A stretch of 64,000 bases of DNA from Methylomusa anaerophila (GCF_003966895.1 NZ_AP018449.1:4109501-4173500), one strand, 5' to 3'. Numbered from the stretch's first letter, positions 46,328-57,700 are shown. Numbers and translations: made by a program. The notes: generated from the sequence alone by a model not told the origin.

Positions 46328-46348
46328 ATATTATTTGTTGCTTTTTAG

Positions 46349-46462
46349 GAATTCAGAATTCAGAATTCAGAATTCTGAATTCGGTAGTCAGAATCTGATT
46401 GCTTTGAGACGACCGTTCTCTTTTCTCGACTCCTGACTCCTGACTCCTGACTCCTAACTCCT
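46349..46462. repeat. Paired heptanucleotide arrays between ribF and rpsO
   Basis: Five GAATTCA-type heptads (46349-46383) and five GACTCCT-type heptads (46428-46462) flank a 44-bp core containing a near-palindrome GAGACGACCGTTCTC (46406-46420). Period seven is exact in both arrays. The element starts 6 bp past the ribF stop codon. Confidence 0.85.
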
Positions 46463-46468
46463 AAATAA

Positions 46469-47416
46469 TTACATTTGTCTGGAAAAGATCCGGTTTTGGG
46501 CCACAGAAATATCGCTGGCAATTTGCGTCGTCAGTTGCTCTACACTGCTAAAAGCAATTTCGTCCCGAATTCTATCTACAAACTCAACCAGCAAAAATCG
46601 GCCGTAAAGGTCACCGGAATAATCCAAAATATACACTTCGATTCGCCGATCACTGCCAGTAAAGGTGGGATTGGCACCAATATTGGCAATTGCATTACGT
46701 CTTATACCTTCAATTAAAACTCTTACGGCATACACACCATCTTTGGGAACCAGCAAACCAGTTGGAATGGAGAGATTAGCAGTAGGATATCCCAATGTAC
46801 GCCCGCGGCCATCGCCCTTTATTACTTGTGCTTCAATGGTTAGAACTCGGCCTAATAATTTGGACGCAAGTTTGATGTCACCAGCGGCGATTAATTGCCG
46901 AACCGCAGTACTGCTCACTGGCAGGCCGTCTACACATACAGTATCAATTATCTCTACTTTAAAACCATGCTTAATACCTGCTTCGCATAAAGTTTCAGCA
47001 GTACCGGCGCCGCGAAAACCGTATGTATAATTAGATCCAATAATGACGTACCTCAGATCAAAGTATTTAAGAAGCAAGGAAATAAAATTATCCGGGCTCA
47101 AATGTAGCATTTGTTCCGTGAACGGGATATTGAGAAAGATGTTAATTGACAAAGCCTCAATAAGACGTGCTTTTTCTTGCGCTGTAATAATTTGCGAGGG
47201 ACAGCGCTCAGGATCAATAATACAAAGTGGATGATTGCTGAAAGTGAAAACCACACTCGTACCGAAAATAACTCTGGCTAACTCTGCCGTATGAGAAATA
47301 ATTCTTTTGTGTCCCACATGCACGCCATCAAATGTACCAAGTGCCATTACCGTTTGATTGAGTCTAAAAATATCACAAATATCACGAATATCACTAAGGT
47401 GAGTAAATACTTTCAT
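46469..47416 (-). CDS. ribF: Bifunctional riboflavin kinase/FAD synthetase
   Basis: A 315-residue enzyme that converts riboflavin to FMN and then FAD. The N-terminal nucleotidyltransferase domain carries GTFDGVHVGHKRII, and the C-terminal kinase domain carries GDGRGRTLGYPTANL. Length and domain order are normal. It follows truB by about 35 bp, as in Bacillus (ribC). Confidence 0.97.
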   Translation of the reverse strand: MKVFTHLSDIRDICDIFRLNQTVMALGTFDGVHVGHKRIISHTAELARVIFGTSVVFTFSNHPLCIIDPERCPSQIITAQEKARLIEALSINIFLNIPFTEQMLHLSPDNFISLLLKYFDLRYVIIGSNYTYGFRGAGTAETLCEAGIKHGFKVEIIDTVCVDGLPVSSTAVRQLIAAGDIKLASKLLGRVLTIEAQVIKGDGRGRTLGYPTANLSIPTGLLVPKDGVYAVRVLIEGIRRNAIANIGANPTFTGSDRRIEVYILDYSGDLYGRFLLVEFVDRIRDEIAFSSVEQLTTQIASDISVAQNRIFSRQM

Positions 47417-47451
47417 AAAGCAAAATACTCCTAAAATATCAGTTTGACAAC

Positions 47452-48339
47452 TTAATTTAAAACTTTTACCGGACTAAGAACGTGCTGTCCTTCCGTCTTC
47501 TTAAAAAGCAGTCCAATTCCAATGAACGTATTAGACTGATCATATATTTTGACACTTTGTTTCAAAACTTGAATCTCATGATTATAAGCATAGGGAACGC
47601 TCCGGCCGTTGCAAATGGCTTTAGCCTCATCAGGTGTCAACACTACGGAGGGTATTGTTAAAACACGGTCGGCCGGCAGTATAGCTTCTTCTTTCGCGGC
47701 GGCAATTTCTTCGATAGTCCAAGAGTTTTCTAGAAAAAACTGGCCGACACGCGTCCTCACCAAAAAAGACATAACGGCCGGACACCCGAGTTTTTTACCA
47801 ATATCAACGCATAGGGAGCGTATGTAAGTACCTTTAGAACACGTGACATCAAATAAAAGTTTATGGTAATTGGCTTTGACCAATGAAATATCATAAATTA
47901 TAATATTTCTTGGCTTTGGCTCAACATCCACTCCCGCCCGCGCAAGTTCATAAAGCTTTTTACCACCAACTTTGATAGCAGAATATATAGGTGGAATCTG
48001 CGTAATTTCGCCTAAGAATGAAACAAGCACCTGTTCGATCCGACTCGGCTCAGGAACAGCGCAATCAATAGCAGTATAAGTGATCCTGCCGGTGTCGTCT
48101 GCGGTATCCGTTTCATAACCGAAAGTCACTTCGGCCCGGTAGCTCTTGTCATCATTCGTCGTGTATTCAATTAACCTGGTGGCATTGCCGATAAATACCG
48201 GCAATACTCCGGCCGCAGCAGGATCAAGGGTTCCGGCATGCCCAACCCGTTTAATCCCATAGATCCGGCGAATGAAAGACACAACGTCATGAGAGGTCAT
48301 GCCTGGCGGTTTGAGAATATTGAGTACCCCTGAGATCAT
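47452..48339 (-). CDS. truB: tRNA pseudouridine-55 synthase
   Basis: A 295-residue TruB that makes pseudouridine 55 in the T loop of tRNA. The catalytic aspartate lies in GHAGTLDPAAAGVLPV (near residue 41), followed by KSYRAEVTFG and SKGTYIRSL; the C-terminus is a PUA-like extension. Its ATG shares one base with the nrnA stop codon (TAATG), indicating coupled translation. Confidence 0.97.
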   Translation of the reverse strand: MISGVLNILKPPGMTSHDVVSFIRRIYGIKRVGHAGTLDPAAAGVLPVFIGNATRLIEYTTNDDKSYRAEVTFGYETDTADDTGRITYTAIDCAVPEPSRIEQVLVSFLGEITQIPPIYSAIKVGGKKLYELARAGVDVEPKPRNIIIYDISLVKANYHKLLFDVTCSKGTYIRSLCVDIGKKLGCPAVMSFLVRTRVGQFFLENSWTIEEIAAAKEEAILPADRVLTIPSVVLTPDEAKAICNGRSVPYAYNHEIQVLKQSVKIYDQSNTFIGIGLLFKKTEGQHVLSPVKVLN

Positions 48340-49310
48340 TATCCTGATCTCCCATCATTTTTCGACAGTTTCTCAATAGCAGAAATAAGTTGATCTTTCA
48401 CCAGGTCCACCGGTCCATTAATTGTGCAACCGGCGGCGCGAGCGTGCCCACCGCCGCCAAATGTAAGGGCAACACGACTAACATCAGTAATTTTTGATCG
48501 CAAGCTGACTCTAATTACATTATCATTAACCACTTTTAATAATACGGCAATTTCCACACCGGCAATGTTTCGCGGATAATTAATAAGCCCCTCAGTATCG
48601 TCATTTAGTTCTTGAAGAAGTGACGGCATAACTGTTAGAAAAGCAACCTGTCCGGTTGCGCTCAATTCGCGAATTTCAAGCGTCTCTAAAATTTTCGGTA
48701 AGACCTTAATTGCGGCTAGCGGTCTTGTATCAAGACACTCCGCAATTTTACTCGGCTTGGCTCCGTACTCTACCAAATCCGCTGCATAACGGAGAGCATT
48801 GGGCGAGGTATTGGCATAACGGAAGAAACCACAATCAGTAGCTATTGCTGTAAATAGACATGTTGCCATTTCCTTAGTGATTGAGGCTTTCTCCAGTTCT
48901 AATAGCTGCATAATAATCTCGCCTGTAGCCGCTGCAGCGCTATCGAGGTATAAGTAGTCCGCATATTTGGTGTTGGAAATATGGTGATCAATATTGAGAA
49001 TCGGCGCCTTTACCATATGTTTAACCTTGCCTATTCTCTCGGCATCGCTTGCATCCAAGACAACAAGCAAATCAGCAGTTTCGGGGGTTTCAGGCAGCTT
49101 TTGAATCTCTTCGGTGCCAGGTAAAAAAGCTAGCGAGGCTGGTATATCATCATCTAATAACAAACGAATACATTTTCCTGTGGACACTAAATAGAAATAC
49201 AGCGCCAATAATGACCCTAGGGCATCGCCGTCAGGATGAATATGAGTGGTTAGCACAATATTAAACGCTTTACGCAGTAATTGGGCACTAACTGCGAGTG
49301 ATATCTCCAT
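48339..49310 (-). CDS. nrnA: DHH/DHHA1 oligoribonuclease, NrnA-like
   Basis: A 323-residue bifunctional nanoRNase/3'-phosphoadenosine phosphatase. DHH-family metal motifs are HIHPDGDALGS, VLDASD, NIDHHISN and the DHHA1 motif GGGGHARAAG. The start is the ATG at 49310; the AAGGCGG ribosome site overlaps the end of rbfA. It finishes degradation of 2-5 nt RNA made by the other nucleases of this region (pnp, rnj, rny). Its place between rbfA and truB is standard in many Clostridia and Negativicutes. Confidence 0.94.
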   Translation of the reverse strand: MEISLAVSAQLLRKAFNIVLTTHIHPDGDALGSLLALYFYLVSTGKCIRLLLDDDIPASLAFLPGTEEIQKLPETPETADLLVVLDASDAERIGKVKHMVKAPILNIDHHISNTKYADYLYLDSAAAATGEIIMQLLELEKASITKEMATCLFTAIATDCGFFRYANTSPNALRYAADLVEYGAKPSKIAECLDTRPLAAIKVLPKILETLEIRELSATGQVAFLTVMPSLLQELNDDTEGLINYPRNIAGVEIAVLLKVVNDNVIRVSLRSKITDVSRVALTFGGGGHARAAGCTINGPVDLVKDQLISAIEKLSKNDGRSG

Positions 49311-49317
49311 AACGCTA

Positions 49318-49671
49318 CTAACCGCCTTCTTCCTGCTTAATTTTAAGCAATAGTTCTTGAATTCTGGCACTATGATCAAGAGACTCGTCAAGATGCAGTG
49401 ACAACTCGGGAGTAAAGCGCATGCGGATTCTCTTGCCTATTTCCGTACGTAAAAAACCTAAAGACGATTGTAATCCTTGCCATGTTACCAGTTTCTGATC
49501 TTCGTTTCCCATTAAGCTAAGATATACTTTTGCGCTGCGCAAATCGCCGCTTGCCTCTACCCGGGTTACCGTGACAAAACCGATCCGGGGATCCTTCAAT
49601 TCACTTAATATAATCTGACTGATTTCTTGTTTTATAAACTCTTGTACCTTCTCTACCCGCAGTTGACCCAT
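49318..49671 (-). CDS. rbfA: Ribosome-binding factor A
   Basis: A 117-residue KH-like factor for 30S maturation at the 5' end of 16S rRNA. The family start RVEKVQEFIKQEISQII and SAKVYLSLMG are present. The ATG at 49671 follows GGAGGG; the long upstream frame is a shadow in the infB 3' end. The usual ylxP gene between infB and rbfA is absent: the gap is 22 bp. Confidence 0.95.
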   Translation of the reverse strand: MGQLRVEKVQEFIKQEISQIILSELKDPRIGFVTVTRVEASGDLRSAKVYLSLMGNEDQKLVTWQGLQSSLGFLRTEIGKRIRMRFTPELSLHLDESLDHSARIQELLLKIKQEEGG

Positions 49672-49693
49672 GATATCCCTCCAAGCAGAAACC

Positions 49694-52330
49694 CTAGCTG
49701 GGCTTTTGCGCGACTTCTTCCATGGAAAAAGCTTCCATGATATCGCCTTCTTTAATATCCCGGTATTTCTCAAGGGAAATACCGCATTCATATCCTTGTG
49801 CAATTTCTTTTACATCATCTTTAAAACGACGCAAAGACTCAACTTTACCTTCATGTACTACAATTCCGTTACGAATCAGCCGAATCTGAGAAGTACCGGT
49901 AATTTTGCCTTCCAGAACATAAGAACCTGCTACCACTGCCTTAGGCACATTAAACACCTGCCGTACTTCCGCCCGGCCATGAATCACTTCTTTCAATTCC
50001 GGCGCCAGCATACCGTTGATCGCAGCTTCCACATCGTTAATAGCATCATAGATTACCCGATACGTTCTGATGTCAATATTTTCGTTTTCAGCAGCTTTCC
50101 GGGCATTGCCATCAGGGCGAACATTAAAGCCGATAATCAAACCATTAGACGTTGAAGCCAGCATGACGTCGGATTCATTAATAGCTCCAACACCGGCATG
50201 AATAATATTTACCCGCACTTCCTTATTTTGTAAGTTAACCAAAGATTGTTGCAATGCTTCAATCGATCCTTGAACATCAGCCTTTACAATGATATTCAAG
50301 TCTTTTAAGTTACCTTCCTGAATTTGCTTAAACAATTCATCCAGAGATACTTTTTGCGATTGCTTTTGTTCTTCCGTGCGTTTTTTAGCCAGACGTTTCT
50401 CGGCAACTATGCGGGCCGTTTTCTCGTCAACAGCTACTAAATTATCGCCGGCCTGAGGTACCTCAGCTAAACCTAACACCTCTACCGGTGCTGATGGCTC
50501 AGCTTTTTTCACTTTCTCGCTGCGGTCGTTGATCATCGCCCGTACTTTGCCAAAAGCAGTCCCGGCAATAATCGAATCCCCAATTCTAAGCGTTCCTTTT
50601 TGTACCAGAACTGTAGCTACAACACCCCGGCCTTTGTCTAATTTGGCTTCAATGATGGTACCATAGGCCGCCCGGTTAGGGTTGGCTTTCAGGTCCAGCA
50701 TTTCAGCAACTAATAGTACCATCTCCAATAATTCATTCAAACCTGTCTTTTTATGAGCAGAAACCGGAACCATGATGGTATCTCCCCCCCAGTCCTCGGG
50801 GATAAGTCCATGTTCCGAGAGTTGTTGTTTAACCCGGTCGGGATTGGCGCCCTCCCGGTCTATCTTATTAATCGCCACGATAATCGGCACTTGGGCCGAC
50901 TTAGCATGGTTGATGGCTTCAATGGTCTGCGGCATAACGCCGTCATCAGCCGCTACTACTAAAATAGCAATATCGGTGACCTGAGCGCCCCGTGCCCGCA
51001 TAGCTGTGAAGGCCTCATGTCCGGGAGTGTCCAAAAATACAATTTTTTTGCCTTGGCACATCACTTGATAAGCGCCGATATGTTGCGTAATTCCACCGGC
51101 TTCTTGGGCAGTAACATTAGTTTGCCGTATTGTATCAAGTAAAGAAGTTTTCCCGTGATCGACATGACCCATTACAGTCACCACCGGGTGCCTGTAGACA
51201 AGGTCTTTAGGATCATCTTCGATTTCCGGAATTTCCGTAGGATCCTCTTCCGGCGGCAACTCTTCAACGGAAGTTCCAAACTCACTGGCCAAAATGCTTG
51301 CTGTTTCAAAATCCACCTCTTGGTTTATACTGGCCATTATACCTAACAACATGAGCTTTTTAATTACTTCGCTAACTTCACGTCCTAGCTTACTCGCCAA
51401 ATCCTTTACTGAAATAGATTCCCCCAGTTTGATAACTTTTGGTTTAGGCGGCTCGGCTTTAGCAGGAGCCGGTATATTAGCCTGCGGGTTACGGGAATTT
51501 TGTATGTGGCGGTTTTGGTGCTGATTCTGTCTACCCCCTTGCCCCCCCGTACCAGAGGACTTAGGACCAGAACTATGGGGAGTCATAGGACGACGGCCTT
51601 GCGAATGTTGCCCTTGCTGTTTATCCGTCCGCACGTTGCTTGGACGATTATTGTGCGCCGTCTGCTGAATTTGAGAAACTCCGGCTGTAGATGCAACAGG
51701 ACGGTTTTGTCCTGGGCGATCTTGATTTTGATTTGACCATTGTGGACGCTGCTGGTTGAGCCTATTCGCTTGAGCTTGAGGATTCGAACGATAGTTATTA
51801 TTCTGTTGTCCCCCGCTAAAACCTTGATTGTTTTGCTGGGAACGCTGTTGATTTGGACGGTCGGTCGGATATTGTTGACGTTGTTGTGGTGACTGGTTTT
51901 GTGGTGACTGGTTTTGGCGTTGAAATGGTCGTTGCTGCTGAGGTAGCCCCCCATTCTGCCCGCGGGGTTGATATTGTTTATTGGAGAACTGCTGTCGCTG
52001 TACATTTTGTCTGTCTGACTGATGGTGTTGAAGTTGCTGTACTTGAACTTGTGGTGTTGACTGTTGCGATTGTTGTGACTGGTGTGGCCGTTGCCGCTGA
52101 TTGTCGACAGGTTGATTGACTTGGGCATTAATAGGTTGTTTTTCAGACTTATTCTCTTCAACCGGACCTGTTTTTCTCGCAAACGTGTGTTCTATCACCT
52201 GTTTCGCGTCTTCATCAACACTACTCATGTGGTTTTTGGCGGTGACGCTGTGTCTACCCAAGATATCTATAATAACCTTACTGGAAGTATTAAATTCTTT
52301 AGCCAATTCATATACTCTGTATTTTGACAT
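49694..52330 (-). CDS. infB: Translation initiation factor IF-2
   Basis: An 878-residue GTPase that delivers initiator tRNA. The N-terminal IF2N domain ([19 protein letters not shown]) is followed by an unusual linker of about 220 residues, dominated by Gln, Asn, Arg and Pro (about 70-290). A second IF2N domain comes next, then the G domain ([20 protein letters not shown]) and the C-terminal beta-barrel domains. A 15-bp exact tandem duplication (51886-51915, NQSPQ twice) lies in the linker. The ATG at 52330 has GGGGGTGG. Confidence 0.97.
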   Translation of the reverse strand: MSKYRVYELAKEFNTSSKVIIDILGRHSVTAKNHMSSVDEDAKQVIEHTFARKTGPVEENKSEKQPINAQVNQPVDNQRQRPHQSQQSQQSTPQVQVQQLQHHQSDRQNVQRQQFSNKQYQPRGQNGGLPQQQRPFQRQNQSPQNQSPQQRQQYPTDRPNQQRSQQNNQGFSGGQQNNNYRSNPQAQANRLNQQRPQWSNQNQDRPGQNRPVASTAGVSQIQQTAHNNRPSNVRTDKQQGQHSQGRRPMTPHSSGPKSSGTGGQGGRQNQHQNRHIQNSRNPQANIPAPAKAEPPKPKVIKLGESISVKDLASKLGREVSEVIKKLMLLGIMASINQEVDFETASILASEFGTSVEELPPEEDPTEIPEIEDDPKDLVYRHPVVTVMGHVDHGKTSLLDTIRQTNVTAQEAGGITQHIGAYQVMCQGKKIVFLDTPGHEAFTAMRARGAQVTDIAILVVAADDGVMPQTIEAINHAKSAQVPIIVAINKIDREGANPDRVKQQLSEHGLIPEDWGGDTIMVPVSAHKKTGLNELLEMVLLVAEMLDLKANPNRAAYGTIIEAKLDKGRGVVATVLVQKGTLRIGDSIIAGTAFGKVRAMINDRSEKVKKAEPSAPVEVLGLAEVPQAGDNLVAVDEKTARIVAEKRLAKKRTEEQKQSQKVSLDELFKQIQEGNLKDLNIIVKADVQGSIEALQQSLVNLQNKEVRVNIIHAGVGAINESDVMLASTSNGLIIGFNVRPDGNARKAAENENIDIRTYRVIYDAINDVEAAINGMLAPELKEVIHGRAEVRQVFNVPKAVVAGSYVLEGKITGTSQIRLIRNGIVVHEGKVESLRRFKDDVKEIAQGYECGISLEKYRDIKEGDIMEAFSMEEVAQKPS

Positions 52331-52383
52331 TGATCCACCCCCCAATTTTCTTTCTCTCCCCTGGCGGTATCTAACCCATATGA

Positions 52384-52683
52384 TTAGAGCAATGAAACGA
52401 TTGATTTTGCAAAACCGTCATCAATAATTGCTATCGCCGCTCGTCGAGCTTTTCCGATACATCGACCTAAATGATCCTTGGATGACGCTTCATAAGAAGC
52501 AATTTTATAGTATGCAGCTTGATCACGATAGGTCTGCTTGGTACTTTCCGATGCGTCAGAAGCAATCAGTAGAAGCCTGGCTTTTCCTGATTTTATAGCT
52601 CCTTGAACAGCGAATTCCCCGGATGCCAGTTTCCCTGCTTTTTGGGCTAGGCCAAGAATTGACATAAGTTTCTGCTCATTCAT
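52384..52683 (-). CDS. ylxQ: L7Ae-family RNA-binding protein YlxQ
   Basis: A 99-residue L7Ae/L30e-fold protein; members bind kink-turn [19 protein letters not shown] and [13 protein letters not shown] are the recognisable blocks. It overlaps rnpM by 8 bp and precedes infB, the classic nusA operon order. A precise role is not known. Confidence 0.93.
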   Translation of the reverse strand: MNEQKLMSILGLAQKAGKLASGEFAVQGAIKSGKARLLLIASDASESTKQTYRDQAAYYKIASYEASSKDHLGRCIGKARRAAIAIIDDGFAKSIVSLL

Positions 52684-52942
52684 TTGTTATACCTGAGCGT
52701 AACAACTCGTAAACCTCCGCCTCAATAGTTTGTTTAAGTGCGCGTTCCAGTCGCTTCTCTTTAAATGCTTTCGCAAAGCATTGCTCGCTACGGCAAACAT
52801 ATGCTCCTCGTCCGGCTTTTTTTCCTGTCGAGTCTAAGATAACTTCGCCGTTAGGAGTACGTACAACTCTTAATAATTCCTTCTTGTTTTTCATTTCCTG
52901 GCAACCAACGCACATTCTTTGGGGTATCTTTCGCGGTTTCAC
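52676..52942 (-). CDS. rnpM: YlxR/RnpM, RNase P modulator
   Basis: An 88-residue YlxR protein with the RMCVGCQEM cysteine motif, a basic RNA-binding surface and GRGAYVCRSEQC. Homologs bind the RNase P RNA and regulate its activity. The GTG start overlaps the nusA stop codon by four bases (GTGA), so the two are translationally coupled. Confidence 0.92.
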   Translation of the reverse strand: MKPRKIPQRMCVGCQEMKNKKELLRVVRTPNGEVILDSTGKKAGRGAYVCRSEQCFAKAFKEKRLERALKQTIEAEVYELLRSGITNE

Positions 52943-54030
52943 ACCAGTTCCTCCTCAGCAAGCAGAGGATCCTGCCCAGATGAATTCCCTAATTGTGCAG
53001 CCTGAGATTCACTTTTGATATCAATTTTCCACCCTGTTAATTTGGCAGCCAGCCTGGCATTCTGTCCTTCCTTACCAATTGCAAGCGACAATTGGTAATC
53101 AGGCACAATAACCCGGGACATTTTATCGTTTTCCTGCACATCCACAGATACTACTTTGGCAGGGCTTAACGCATTGGCTATATATTTGGCTGGATCAACA
53201 TTCCACTTAACAATATCAATTTTTTCACCTTTTAATTCATTGACAATAGTCTGGACGCGCATTCCTTTGTGACCGACGCAGGCGCCTACAGGGTCAACAG
53301 TTTCGTCGCGGGAATGGACAGCTATTTTAGATCGTAGTCCGGGCTCGCGCGCCACGGATTTGATTTCCACTATACCGTCATGGATTTCCGGCACTTCTAA
53401 TTCAAACAACCGTTTTAACAGGCCGGGATGAGTGCGCGAAACCAGAATCTGCGGCCCTTTGGTAGTTTTTTTAACCTCAATGATATATGTTTTCAGCCGA
53501 TCACCATGTTTATAGCTCTCATCAGGCATTTGCTCGGAGGGACCCAAAATGGCTTCGGCTTTGCCTAGGTCTATGTATACATTCTTTTGCTCCATACGTT
53601 GGACAATGCCAGTAACAATATCACTTTCACGGTTAGAAAACTCTTCGTAAATCATACCCCGTTCAGCTTCCCGTATACGTTGTACAACTACCTGCTTGGC
53701 TGTCTGTGCTGCTATTCTGCCAAAATTCTTGGGAGTAACTTCAAGTTCGACAACATCTTCCAGCTCGTAGCGAGGATCCATAGCTTTGGCTTCATTTAAA
53801 TTGATTTCGAGACGAGAATCGGCCACGTTATCAACAACAGTTTTACGAGCATATACGTGGATTTCACCAGTAATACGGTCTAAAGACACACGTACATTTT
53901 GGGCAGAGCCGAAATTTCTTTTATAGGCTGATATCAAGGCGGCTTCAATGGCATCAAACAGAACTTCCGGCGTAATCCCCTTCTCTCTACCTAATTGCTC
54001 AAAAGCTTGCATAAATTCAGCATTCACCAA
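52939..54030 (-). CDS. nusA: Transcription elongation factor NusA
   Basis: A 363-residue NusA with an N-terminal RNA polymerase-binding domain, an S1 domain ([20 protein letters not shown]) and two KH domains ([37 protein letters not shown]). It lacks the C-terminal acidic repeats of E. coli NusA, as is normal in Firmicutes. The start is a TTG or the adjacent GTG behind GGGGG. It follows rimP by 26 bp. Confidence 0.97.
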   Translation of the reverse strand: MVNAEFMQAFEQLGREKGITPEVLFDAIEAALISAYKRNFGSAQNVRVSLDRITGEIHVYARKTVVDNVADSRLEINLNEAKAMDPRYELEDVVELEVTPKNFGRIAAQTAKQVVVQRIREAERGMIYEEFSNRESDIVTGIVQRMEQKNVYIDLGKAEAILGPSEQMPDESYKHGDRLKTYIIEVKKTTKGPQILVSRTHPGLLKRLFELEVPEIHDGIVEIKSVAREPGLRSKIAVHSRDETVDPVGACVGHKGMRVQTIVNELKGEKIDIVKWNVDPAKYIANALSPAKVVSVDVQENDKMSRVIVPDYQLSLAIGKEGQNARLAAKLTGWKIDIKSESQAAQLGNSSGQDPLLAEEELV

Positions 54031-54056
54031 TATTCCCCCTATTCAATTTTCTTGAT

Positions 54057-54515
54057 TTAAAAGTCGATATGGAGTCTGACCTGCGCCACTTTTTCTTTAG
54101 GAAGGTGTACTTCGGCCCCGCCGATATTAATTGTAATAATGTCGTCAATCAAATCTACCAGCGTTCCGATAAGAACTTTCTGTCCATCTACAGGTTCATA
54201 GGTCTTTATCTCCACTTTGTCCCCTTTATGGCGAACATAATCGCGATTTTTTTTGAGAGGACGATCCAAACCTGGCGAAGAGACCTCTAAATAATATCTT
54301 TCTTTAATAATGTCAAGTTCATCCAATTTGGCTTCCACCCGCTCACTTACCCACTGGCAGTCATCTAATTCAATACCTTTTTCTTTATCTAAAAAAATCC
54401 TTAAGTACCATTCTCGTTCCTTTATGTACTCAACATCCACAACCTCAAGCCCGGTTCCAGCAATAATATCATTGACGATTTTTTCTACAGCTTCTTCAAT
54501 TTTTTCTCTGGCCAA
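54057..54515 (-). CDS. rimP: Ribosome maturation factor RimP
   Basis: A 152-residue 30S assembly factor. Visible blocks are LEVVDVEYIKEREWYLRIF, CQWVSERV, YLEVSSPGLDRPLKK and VLIGTLVDLIDD. It is the first gene of the nusA-infB operon; upstream lies a gap of 241 bp with a hairpin behind polC and a TACAAT box near 54574 lacking a good -35 partner. Confidence 0.96.
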   Translation of the reverse strand: MAREKIEEAVEKIVNDIIAGTGLEVVDVEYIKEREWYLRIFLDKEKGIELDDCQWVSERVEAKLDELDIIKERYYLEVSSPGLDRPLKKNRDYVRHKGDKVEIKTYEPVDGQKVLIGTLVDLIDDIITINIGGAEVHLPKEKVAQVRLHIDF

Positions 54516-54641
54516 AATACCACACCCCCAATATTAAAGTGATTCAGCGAAACGCTACATATCCGGTATCTTTATTGTAACCTATTGCTATGTATGCTTA
54601 TACCCTGATATTGGAAATGGCGAAATACAGCAATAAGATGA

Positions 54642-54666
54642 AAGAGTGGGCTTTTCACCCACTCTT
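54642..54666 (-). terminator. Hairpin behind polC
   Basis: 9-bp stem AAGAGTGGG/CCCACTCTT (54642-54666). The following minus-strand tract is only moderately T-rich, so termination efficiency is uncertain. Confidence 0.6.
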
Positions 54667-54756
54667 GAAACAGTTAAAACTTTAATTCTACAATATTATA
54701 ACACCTAGAAACAAATAACACAACAAATTTAACGTAAATTTTGCCTATTAGGAAAA

Positions 54757-57700
54757 TCATGCAAACAACATAATTTGGTCTGTTTCATCCATATCGTGCA
54801 AACAGCCATGTTCTTTCAGTATGTCGATGACTGCCCTCGATATTCGGGCCCGTGAACGTAAATCTTCCAAAGATGAAAAAGGTTTTTTCCGCCGGGCTTC
54901 AGCGATATTGTGAGCCGCCGCATCTCCAAGTCCCTGCAGTGACGCAAGCGGCGGCAAAAGCCCATCATCAGCTATGATGAACTTTGTTGCGTCTGAGGTA
55001 TATAAGTCTACTCGCCGGAATGTATAACCCCTTAAATACATCTCAAGTGCCATCTCCACAATTGTCTGCAGACCTTTTTCCTTAGCCGTCATAGCATTGC
55101 CTTTTTGCTCAAATTCCAATAACTTAGCCCTTAAGGCACCTTCACCTTGAATAATAAGGCCGGCGTCAAATTCCGTTGCCCGAACGGTAAAATAGGAAGC
55201 ATAAAAAGCAAGCGGGTAGTGGACCTTGCAATAAGCAATACGAAATGCCATCATAACATAAGCAACGGCATGGGCTTTGGGAAACATATATTTAATTTTT
55301 TGGCAGGACTCAATGTACCACTCCGGAACATTTTTAGCCCGCATCTTTTCTACATCGTCCGGTTTGACTCCTTTTCCTTTGCGTACGCCCTCCATTATTT
55401 TAAAAGCAGTTTGCGGTTCTACACCTTTATGAATGAGATAAACCATAATATCATCACGGGTAGAAATGGCCTCGGAAAGCCTGACCGTACCACTCTTTAT
55501 CAAATCCTGAGCATTATTCAGCCAAACATCTGTACCATGGGAAAAACCACTAATACGAACTAGCTCACTGAATGTTTTCGGTTTAGTATCTTCAAGCATT
55601 TGACGGACAAATTTAGTGCCAAATTCGGGAATCCCAAAGGTCCCCACCGTACTGCCCAGTTGCTCCGCTGTAAGCTTTAGCACCTCAGTCGATGAAAATA
55701 AACTCATTGTTTCCCTATCGTCAAACGGCAGTGATTTTGCATCAATGCCGGTCAGATCTTCCAGCATTTTTATTACCGTAGGATCGTCATGTCCTAAAAT
55801 GTCCAATTTAACTAACCTGCTGCTAATAGAATGATAATCGAAGTGCGTCGTGATGGTAGATGAATTCTTATCGTCGGCAGGAAATTGAATAGGAGTAAAA
55901 TGGTGCACGTCCATATCTCTCGGAACAACCATAATCCCCCCCGGATGCTGACCGGTTGTACGTTTTACCCCTGTGCAGCCTGCGACCAATCGGTCAATAT
56001 GTGCGTTTCTAGCTACAATCCCCTTTTCGGCGCAATAGTTTTTAACAAAGCCATACGCGGTTTTTTCCGCAATAGTCGCGATAGTTCCAGCTCTAAATAC
56101 GTTATCTTTTCCAAACAATTCTTCTGTATATTTGTGGGCAACCGGTTGATAATCCCCGGAAAAATTGAGGTCAATATCAGGTACTTTGTCGCCATGAAAT
56201 CCCATAAATACCGCAAAAGGAATGTTATGCCCGTTTTTTACCATCAGAGTTTGACACTTTGAACACACCTTATCAGGCAAATCAAAGCCGCCGCCGTAAC
56301 TGCCATCGGTGATAAATTCACTGTTCTTACAGTTAGGACAGCGCCAGTGTGGCGGTAAAGGATTTACTTCCGTGATGCCGGTCATGGTAGCAACAAAGGA
56401 TGAACCGACAGAACCCCGGGAACCAACCAGATAACCATCATCCATTGATTTCTTTACCAGTTTGTGAGCGATTAGATATAAAACCGCAAAACCGTTATTA
56501 ATAATTGAGTTCAATTCATACTCCAAACGCTCAGCCACTATTGCCGGCAGGGGACTGCCGTACAAAGCCTCGGCGTTTTGGTAAGACATGGACTTTATTT
56601 CCTCTTCCGCGCCTGGTATCTGGGGCGAATAAAGTTCGTCCGGAATGGGTTTAATGGATTCCACCATATCATTAATTAGACGGGGGTTTTCCACTACAGC
56701 CTGAAATGCCAATTGGGTCCCAAGATAGCTGAACTCTTCAAGCATCTCTTGCGTTGTCCGAAAATAAAGCGGCGGCTGATTATCGGCGTCATCAAATCCT
56801 TGGCCTGCCATTAGAATTCGGCGATAAATCTCATCTTCAGGATTCAAAAAATGAACATCACAGGTTGCCACTACCGGTTTATTCAATCTAGCTGCCAATT
56901 CACAAACTTTTATATTGATTTGCCGCAAACCATCTTGATTGGCAATTTTTCCTTTGCGAACTAAAAATTCATTATTTTTAATAGGTTGGATTTCCAGATA
57001 ATCATAAAAGCCGGCTATCGCCAGCAAGTGTTCGTCCGGTGCACCGTTTACAATGGCCTGTATTAATTCGCCGGCTTCACAGGCAGATCCCAAAATGAGT
57101 CCCTCCCGGTACTCGTTTAAGACTGCCCTGGGAATGCGGGGAGTGCGATGCAGATATCTTAAATGGGATATAGAAACCAGTCGATATAAGTTGCGCAAGC
57201 CAATATTATTTCTCGCTAAGATTACAATATGCCGGGCTTGATTAATATCTTCATCAAAAAGGTAACCTTCCATACCATAAATAATTTTAATCCCAGCTTC
57301 AATCGCTTCTTCGTGGGCTTCCGGAAAGGCTTGAACTACCCCGTGGTCAGTAATGGCTACAGCCGGATGGCCCCACTTAGCCGCTGTTTTGATTAAACTT
57401 TTGATAGATACTACGGCGTCCAAAGTGCTCATCCTAGTGTGCGCATGAAGTTCGATCCGCGGGGTTTCACAGGTATCCTCTCTCTCCACCCGTTCTACCC
57501 GGCACATGCTGTCTGTAAACAAAACAAGTTCATTGGAAAACTTATCAAACTGAACGGTTCCCTTCACTTTTACGTATAGTCCGTTTTTGATAACTGCCGA
57601 TACTTTTTTAAATTGCTCTTCATTGTCAAAAAATACTTTATTGCTTATACCGTCAGTATTATCAATAAGATCATAAGTAAGTAAGAAGCGGCCTGAGCGT

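Noticed and set aside
46349-46462. Possible CRISPR array from regularly spaced repeats
   Set aside because: Repeat units are 7 bp with no spacers and there are no cas genes in the window.
51880-51920. Direct repeats inside infB as a mobile element footprint
   Set aside because: It is an in-frame 15-bp tandem duplication in a low-complexity coding region, better explained by slippage.
51583-52182. A 199-codon open frame on the minus strand overlapping infB
   Set aside because: It is a shifted reading of the Gln/Asn-rich infB linker, rich in His/Asn/Ser from the same repeats, with no ribosome site.
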